A stretch of 64,000 nucleotides of DNA, taken from Streptomyces subrutilus (lineage in GTDB: Bacteria; Actinomycetota; Actinomycetes; Streptomycetales; Streptomycetaceae). Shown here piece by piece: positions 59,459 through 64,000 of the stretch. A program made the position numbers and the translations under genes. The DNA lies in the NCBI RefSeq assembly GCF_008704535.1, contig NZ_CP023701.1:2790001-2854000 (forward strand), given 5' to 3'. Position 1 is the first letter of the stretch. The number at the start of each line of letters is the position of its first letter. The notes under the pieces were generated by a model. The model saw only the letters and a program-made list of their open reading frames with translations, was not told where the DNA came from and did not search any database.

Positions 59459-60374
59459 AACGGATCCTCGGGTCCAGGACCGCGTAGAGCAGGTCGACGA
59501 GCAGGTTCGCCAGCAGGAAGACGATGACGAGGATGGTGACGAAGCCGACGACGGTGGGGGCGTTGTTGCGCAGGATGCCCTGGTACAGCTGGTAGCCGAC
59601 GCCGTGGATGTTGAAGATGCGCTCGGTGACGATGGCCCCGCCCATCAGGGCGCCGATGTCGGTGCCGATGAAGGTGACCACGGGGATCAGGGAGTTGCGC
59701 AGCAGGTGGCGGGTGGTGACCCGGCGGCGCGGCAGGCCCTTGGCCACGGCCGTGCGCACGTAGTCCGCCCTGACGTTCTCGGCGATCGAGGTGCGCGAGA
59801 GCCGGGTGACGTAGGCGAGCGAGACCAGGGCCAGCACGATGCCGGGGAGGATCAGCTCGTCGAAGGGGGCCTCCGGGGAGACGGTGGGGCGGACCCAGCC
59901 CCATTTGACGCCGAAGAGGTACTGGAGCAGGTAGCCGGTCACGAAGGTCGGCACCGAGATGACGATCAGGGTGAGGACCAGCACGCCGCTGTCGACGGCC
60001 TTGCCGCGGCGCAGCCCGCTGACGACGCCGAGGGTGATGCCGACGACGATCTCGATGACGATCGCGATGGCCGTCAGCCGCAGGGTGACGGGGAAGGCCG
60101 AGGCCATCAGCGAGGTGACGCTCTGGCCGTTGAAGGCGGTGCCGAAGTCGCCCTGGAAGATCTGGCCCATGTAGTGCAGGTACTGCTTCCACAGGGGCTG
60201 GTCGAGGTACAGGTCCTTGCGGATGCGCGCGGCGGTGGCGGGGTCGGGGGCCTTGTCTCCGAAGAGGGCCGCGACCGGGTCGCCGAGTGCGTACACCATG
60301 AAGAAGATCAGGAACGTGCTGCCGATGAACACCGGGATCATCTGGAGCAGCCGCCGGATCACATAACGTCCCAT
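59451..60374 (-). CDS. Oligopeptide ABC transporter permease, OppB type
   Basis: A 307-residue permease of standard length with helix near 10-30 (MIPVFIGSTFLIFFMVYAL), GDPVAALFG loop and EAA motif ADYVRTAVAKGLPRRRV. Together with OppC it forms the membrane channel. It is encoded 30 bases after the binding protein. Confidence 0.92.
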   Translation of the reverse strand: MGRYVIRRLLQMIPVFIGSTFLIFFMVYALGDPVAALFGDKAPDPATAARIRKDLYLDQPLWKQYLHYMGQIFQGDFGTAFNGQSVTSLMASAFPVTLRLTAIAIVIEIVVGITLGVVSGLRRGKAVDSGVLVLTLIVISVPTFVTGYLLQYLFGVKWGWVRPTVSPEAPFDELILPGIVLALVSLAYVTRLSRTSIAENVRADYVRTAVAKGLPRRRVTTRHLLRNSLIPVVTFIGTDIGALMGGAIVTERIFNIHGVGYQLYQGILRNNAPTVVGFVTILVIVFLLANLLVDLLYAVLDPRIRYA

Positions 60375-60404
60375 GGACTGCTCCAGGATCGATCCGTCGG
60401 GAGG

Positions 60405-62036
60405 TCAGCTGACCTTGATCTGGTCGTAGACCGGGACGCTGAACTGGTTGAGGGCCACGTCGGTGAGCCGCTCGGAGTAGCCGGCGCTGCCGTTCTGGTA
60501 CCAGAGCGGGATGGACGGCATCTGCTCGGCGAGGATCTTCTCGGCGTCGCGGAAGGTCGCGGTCGCCTTGGCCGCGTCGGACTCCTGGTTGGCCTGGTCG
60601 ACGAGCTTGTCGAACTCCGGGTTGCTGAACTTGCCGTAGTTCGAGGAGGCGCCCGTGTAGTACAGCGGCTCCAGGAAGTTCTGGATCAGCGGGTAGTCGG
60701 CCTGCCAGCCGGAGCGGAAGGGGCCGGTCAGCTTGAAGGCGCTCTGCTGGTTGCGGAAGTCGGCGAAGGTGCCGATGGGGTTGACCGTGCAGACCGGGCC
60801 CTCGCCGAGGGCGTTGTTGACGCTGTTGCAGACGGCGTCCATCCACTCGCGGTGCGAGCCGGTGTCCACGTTGGAGGTCAGGGTGACCTTGCCGCCGGGC
60901 AGTCCGCCGCCCTCCTGGACCAGCTTCTTGGCCTCGGCCGGGTCGAAGGCGCAGGCCTCGCCGCAGACGGTGGCGGAGAAGCCGCCCTTGTCGCCGAGGG
61001 CGGGCGAGGTCCAGTCCTTGGCGGGGGTGCGGGTGTCGCGGAAGATCTGCTTGGTGATCTCGTCGCGGTTGATGGCGCGCGAGATGCCCTGGCGGACCTT
61101 CTCCATGCCCGCCTTGCTCCACTGCGGGTCGTAGAGCGGGAAGGTGAGGGTCTGGATGATCAGGGCCGGCTGGTTGATGTAGCGGTCGCCGAGGTCGTTC
61201 TGGACGTTCTTCAGCTGCTGCGCCGGCACGTCGTCGACGAGGTCGAGGTTGCCGGAGATCAGGTCGGTGTAGGCGGTGTTGTTGTCGGTGTAGACCTTGA
61301 GGTCCACGCCGCCGTTCTGCGCCTTGTCCGCGCCGGGGTACCCGTCCCACTTGCGCAGCTTCATCCCGGTGCCCTTGGTGTAGGAGTCCACCGTGTACGG
61401 GCCGTTGCCGACGGGCTTGTTCAGCCAGCCGGAGTGGTCGGTGAAGAAGCTCTTGGGCAGGGGGGAGAAGGCCTGGTAGCCGAGGGTCTCGGGCCAGGTG
61501 GAGAACTTCCCCTTGAGGGCCACCGTGAAGGTCTTGGCGTCCTTGACGACCAGGCCGCTCATCGTCTTCGTCCTGGGGTCGCCGGTCTTGGGGTGCAGGG
61601 CGTCGTAGCCGACGATGTCCGAGAAGAACGGCGCGTTGTTCTGCTTGTTGCGGACGTCCGCCCCGTAGTTCCAGGCGTCCACGAAGGACTGGGCGGTGAC
61701 GGGCTCGTCGTTGCTGAACTTCCAGCCGTCCTTCAGCGTGATCGTGAAGTTCTGGCTGTCCGTCGTCTCGATCTTCTCGGCGAGCATGTTGTTCGCCGCG
61801 CCGGTCTTCGGGTCGTAGCGCTTCAGACCGCGGAAGAGCATGTCGAGGACCTTGCCGCCCTGCACCTCGTTGGTGTTGGCCGGCTCCAGCGGGTTCTGCG
61901 GGTCGCCCCACGAGGAGCTGATGACGCCCGCGCCCTCGCCGCCGCCTCCGCCGCCGTCGCCGCCGCCGCAGGCCGTCGCCGCGAGGGCGACGGCCATCGC
62001 ACATGCGGCCCACTTGGCGTGGGTGGCTCCGCGCAT
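60405..62036 (-). CDS. Oligopeptide-binding lipoprotein (SBP family 5)
   Basis: A 543-residue lipoprotein. Lipobox at ATACGGG, Cys about 23, followed by a Gly/Asp linker. Mature part: GVISSSWGDPQNPLEPANTN, later KVRQGISRAINRDE. Two disulfide-type Cys pairs (VCGEACAF; VCNSVNN/VCTVNP). GAGGAGG six bases before ATG at 62036. By gene order it matches S. coelicolor SCO5117, next to bldKA-KE. In Streptomyces such importers take up peptides, and the neighbouring BldK takes up a developmental signal. Confidence 0.92.
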   Translation of the reverse strand: MRGATHAKWAACAMAVALAATACGGGDGGGGGGEGAGVISSSWGDPQNPLEPANTNEVQGGKVLDMLFRGLKRYDPKTGAANNMLAEKIETTDSQNFTITLKDGWKFSNDEPVTAQSFVDAWNYGADVRNKQNNAPFFSDIVGYDALHPKTGDPRTKTMSGLVVKDAKTFTVALKGKFSTWPETLGYQAFSPLPKSFFTDHSGWLNKPVGNGPYTVDSYTKGTGMKLRKWDGYPGADKAQNGGVDLKVYTDNNTAYTDLISGNLDLVDDVPAQQLKNVQNDLGDRYINQPALIIQTLTFPLYDPQWSKAGMEKVRQGISRAINRDEITKQIFRDTRTPAKDWTSPALGDKGGFSATVCGEACAFDPAEAKKLVQEGGGLPGGKVTLTSNVDTGSHREWMDAVCNSVNNALGEGPVCTVNPIGTFADFRNQQSAFKLTGPFRSGWQADYPLIQNFLEPLYYTGASSNYGKFSNPEFDKLVDQANQESDAAKATATFRDAEKILAEQMPSIPLWYQNGSAGYSERLTDVALNQFSVPVYDQIKVS

Positions 62037-62143
62037 GGAGTGCCTCCTCTGGGTCCCGAAACTCGTTCAGGGGCCTATGTCACCCCATGAGCCGCCCGGC
62101 ACACTCCCCGTTGGACCGATTGCACCCCCGCGTCACGCCCCTG

Positions 62144-63082
62144 TCACCCCTGCGGGTGCAAAGGCAGCTCCCAGGTGTCCACCGCGTAGTGCAGGCCCAT
62201 GCCGTGCGCCTCGTAGAGCGCCAGCGCGCCGGTTTCGTTGCGGGTGTCCACGCCGAGGCCGACCGTGTCCCGGCCGCGGGCCGCGTGGACGGCGAAACCG
62301 TGGCGGAGCAGGAAGCCCCCGATGCCGCGGCCGCGCAGCCGCTCCCGCACGCCGAGGTGGCTGACCCAGGCCATGCTCGTACGGTCGTCCCGGGTGAGCA
62401 GCACGGCGGCGTCCCCCTCCCCCGGCAGGCTCGCGATCCACACGAGGGACCAGTCGAGCGCCCGGGCGTCCAGGTGGTCGAGCCAGGGCCCGTACGCGCG
62501 CTGTACGTGCCCGAAGTGCCCCGCGAAGGTCTCCTCCACCAGGGCGTGGGCGCGGCGGCGGTCGGCCTCGTCGCCGCCGCAGTGGCGCAGGACGAGGCCG
62601 GCGGGCGGGGCGGGCGGCAGGTCGACGGTCGGGGACAGGGCGCGGGTCATGACCTGGTGGCGGCGGACGGGCCGGTAGCCGCGCCCGGTGAGGAGGGCCG
62701 GGTCCAGGATGGGGACCACGTTGAGCTGGAGCCGCAGCGTGCCGCCCGGCGCCCCGGCGGCCAGCTTGCGGGCCCGCGCCTCCATGCGCTCCATCAGCAG
62801 CCGGGCGGCCGCGGGCCGGCCGGGCAGCACGTAGTGGTCCCCGTCGACGCGGCCGGGCCCGGAGTCGGCCCAGACCAGGGCGTACCCGATCAGCCGGCCC
62901 CCCTCGAAGGCGAGCCAGGTGTCGGTGGCGAGGTCGACGTCGGGGTGGCGCAGATCGGCCTCGACGGTGCCGAGGTCGGTCTCCGGGCGGCCGATCTCGA
63001 TCATGTCGACGGCGTTGAGCAGGGCGCAGATGTCGGACGCGTCCCCGGGTCCGGCGGGCCGGACGGTCAGCATGGCGGTCAT
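62144..63082 (-). CDS. Double GNAT-family acetyltransferase (mycothiol-synthase-like)
   Basis: A 312-residue protein with two GNAT-like halves, as in MshD and related enzymes. The second half has the acetyl-CoA loop LGVRERLRGRGIGGFLLRHG and DTRNETGALALYEAHGM, typical motifs A and B. The first half is weaker. ATG at 63082 is chosen; a second ATG is at 63073. It separates two oligopeptide ABC operons. Substrate unknown. Confidence 0.88.
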   Translation of the reverse strand: MTAMLTVRPAGPGDASDICALLNAVDMIEIGRPETDLGTVEADLRHPDVDLATDTWLAFEGGRLIGYALVWADSGPGRVDGDHYVLPGRPAAARLLMERMEARARKLAAGAPGGTLRLQLNVVPILDPALLTGRGYRPVRRHQVMTRALSPTVDLPPAPPAGLVLRHCGGDEADRRRAHALVEETFAGHFGHVQRAYGPWLDHLDARALDWSLVWIASLPGEGDAAVLLTRDDRTSMAWVSHLGVRERLRGRGIGGFLLRHGFAVHAARGRDTVGLGVDTRNETGALALYEAHGMGLHYAVDTWELPLHPQG

Positions 63083-63148
63083 CGGCCCACTCTCGGCCCG
63101 GCCGCCCGGCGGGTGCAACCGCCCCGCCCGTACGGGGCGTACGCCGAA

Positions 63149-63182
63149 GCGCCCGGCACCGGAGGATTCCGGTACCGGGCGC
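63149..63182. terminator. Terminator hairpin
   Basis: A 15-bp stem with one mismatch and loop GGAT lies between the ATPase gene at 63205 and the acetyltransferase gene. Confidence 0.75.
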
Positions 63183-63204
63183 CAGGGGTGCGTACGCCTG
63201 CGGG

Positions 63205-64000
63205 TCAGACGGCCAGGACGGCCCGCTCCTCCGCGAAGTGGCACGCGGACTCGTGCGCGGCGAAGGTGTCCTCGCCCTTGAAGCGCTCCGGGATCGCCAG
63301 CAGCGGCTCCTCGGTGGAGCACTTGTCCTGGGCCTTCCAGCAGCGGGTGCGGAAGCGGCAGCCCGACGGCGGGTTGGCCGGGGACGGGACGTCGCCGGTG
63401 AGGATGATCCGGTCGCGGTGCTCGCGGGCCTCGGGGTCCGGGACGGGGACCGCCGACAGCAGCGCCTGGGTGTAGGGGTGCGTCGGGTGGTCGTAGATCT
63501 GCTCGTCGGTGCCGATCTCGGCCATCTTGCCGAGGTACATGACGCCGACGCGGTCCGAGATGTGCCGGACGATCGACAGGTCGTGCGCGATGAAGATGTA
63601 GGAGAGGTTGAACTCGTCCTGGAGCTTCTCCATCAGGTTGATGACCTGCGCCTGCACCGACACGTCGAGCGCGGAGACCGGCTCGTCGCAGATGATGATC
63701 TCCGGGTTGAGCGCGAGGCCGCGGGCGATGCCGATGCGCTGGCGCTGGCCGCCGGAGAACTGGTGCGGGTAGCGGTTGATGTACTCGGGGTTGAGGCCCA
63801 CGACGTCCAGGAGCTCCTGGACCTTCCGCCGCCGGTCGCCCTTGGGGGCCACCTCGGGGTGGATGTCGTACGTCTCGCCGATGATGTCGCCGACCGTCAT
63901 GCGCGGGTTCAGCGAGGTGTACGGGTCCTGGAAGACCATCTGGATGTTGCGGCGGACGGCCTTCAGGGCGCGGCCGGACAGCTTGGTGATGTCCTGGCCC
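63205..64000 (-). CDS. Oligopeptide ABC transporter ATPase (BldKE-like), 5' end missing
   Basis: The last 265 codons of an OppF-type ATPase; the start is beyond the right edge. Q-loop [14 protein letters not shown], signature SGGQRQR, Walker [13 protein letters not shown] and the C-terminal [15 protein letters not shown] motif are present; Walker A is outside. It is nearly identical to the product of 56419-57459, with tracts of 83 and 122 identical bases. By position it should be the last gene of a BldK-type operon. Confidence 0.9.
   Translation of the reverse strand, partial: GQDITKLSGRALKAVRRNIQMVFQDPYTSLNPRMTVGDIIGETYDIHPEVAPKGDRRRKVQELLDVVGLNPEYINRYPHQFSGGQRQRIGIARGLALNPEIIICDEPVSALDVSVQAQVINLMEKLQDEFNLSYIFIAHDLSIVRHISDRVGVMYLGKMAEIGTDEQIYDHPTHPYTQALLSAVPVPDPEAREHRDRIILTGDVPSPANPPSGCRFRTRCWKAQDKCSTEEPLLAIPERFKGEDTFAAHESACHFAEERAVLAV

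Noticed and set aside
63205..64000. Calling the right-edge gene bldKE outright
   Set aside because: Only 265 codons are visible and the paralogue at 56419 is almost identical; the name depends on gene order outside the window.
1..64000. tRNA, rRNA, insertion sequences, integrase or att sites
   Set aside because: Reading both strands I saw no tRNA-like cloverleaf, no rRNA, no transposase or integrase; the only mobile-like element is the ORF-less palindrome at 52157-52319.

Overview
The window is chromosomal DNA of very high GC content. Genes are closely packed, many start at GTG, many neighbours overlap as GTGA or ATGA, and near-perfect GC-rich hairpins lie between converging genes. Gene content and order are those of a Streptomyces-type actinomycete: mycothiol synthesis (mshB), a Mycobacterium-type sigE/rseA/htrA/tatB block, DUF3117 and DUF3107 proteins, a MoeZ-rhodanese fusion, and BldK-like oligopeptide transporters. 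I see no tRNA, rRNA, CRISPR array, insertion sequence or phage gene.

Left part (1-26 kb): an alkyltransferase-like protein, a large membrane protein (kinase-like part fused to an LPG-synthase-type membrane domain), an exported SlpD/Tap-type peptidase and moeZ. Then comes a four-gene minus-strand cluster (6714-11230) with a spherulin-4/GH135-type hydrolase, an NAD-dependent epimerase, a membrane protein and a PelF-like glycosyltransferase, which I read as a possible exopolysaccharide system. A complete peptide ABC operon with both ATPase domains fused follows (11386-16869), preceded by a possible short leader ORF. Next is a block in the same order as mycobacterial Rv3206c-Rv3211: DUF3152 metalloprotease-like protein, hydrolase, TetR regulator, DUF3107, ferritin-like protein and an RhlE helicase.

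Middle part (26-50 kb): MarC, a PHP phosphoesterase, several actinobacterial proteins of unknown role, CorA behind a strongly folding 5' region, a PRC/MgtE-N/CBS protein coupled to a DUF1003 membrane protein, Mrp, then tatB-htrA-rseA-sigE divergent from an O-methyltransferase. DUF3117, 3-methyladenine glycosylase, a short DivIVA-domain protein, a degenerate FolP2, a LOG-family protein and the lysine/DAP genes dapE and dapC with ferredoxin follow. This matches the Mycobacterium tuberculosis Rv1202-Rv1239 neighbourhood.

Right part (50-64 kb): an acetyltransferase coupled to a SirB1-type protein, a 163-bp palindromic element, an anchored PG-binding-domain protein, mshB with a DUF6113 gene, and a five-gene oligopeptide ABC operon (56419-62036). 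Past an acetyltransferase the window ends inside a second operon whose ATPase shares long identical tracts with the first; the arrangement resembles SCO5121-SCO5117 next to bldK in S. coelicolor.

The most unusual observations are the PelF/GH135 cluster, the 163-bp palindrome with a degenerate half copy beside it, the folded region before corA, likely CTG and ATT start codons (rhlE helicase, O-methyltransferase), and at least nine genes with a TANNNT box 6-7 bases before the start codon, the signature of leaderless transcripts.
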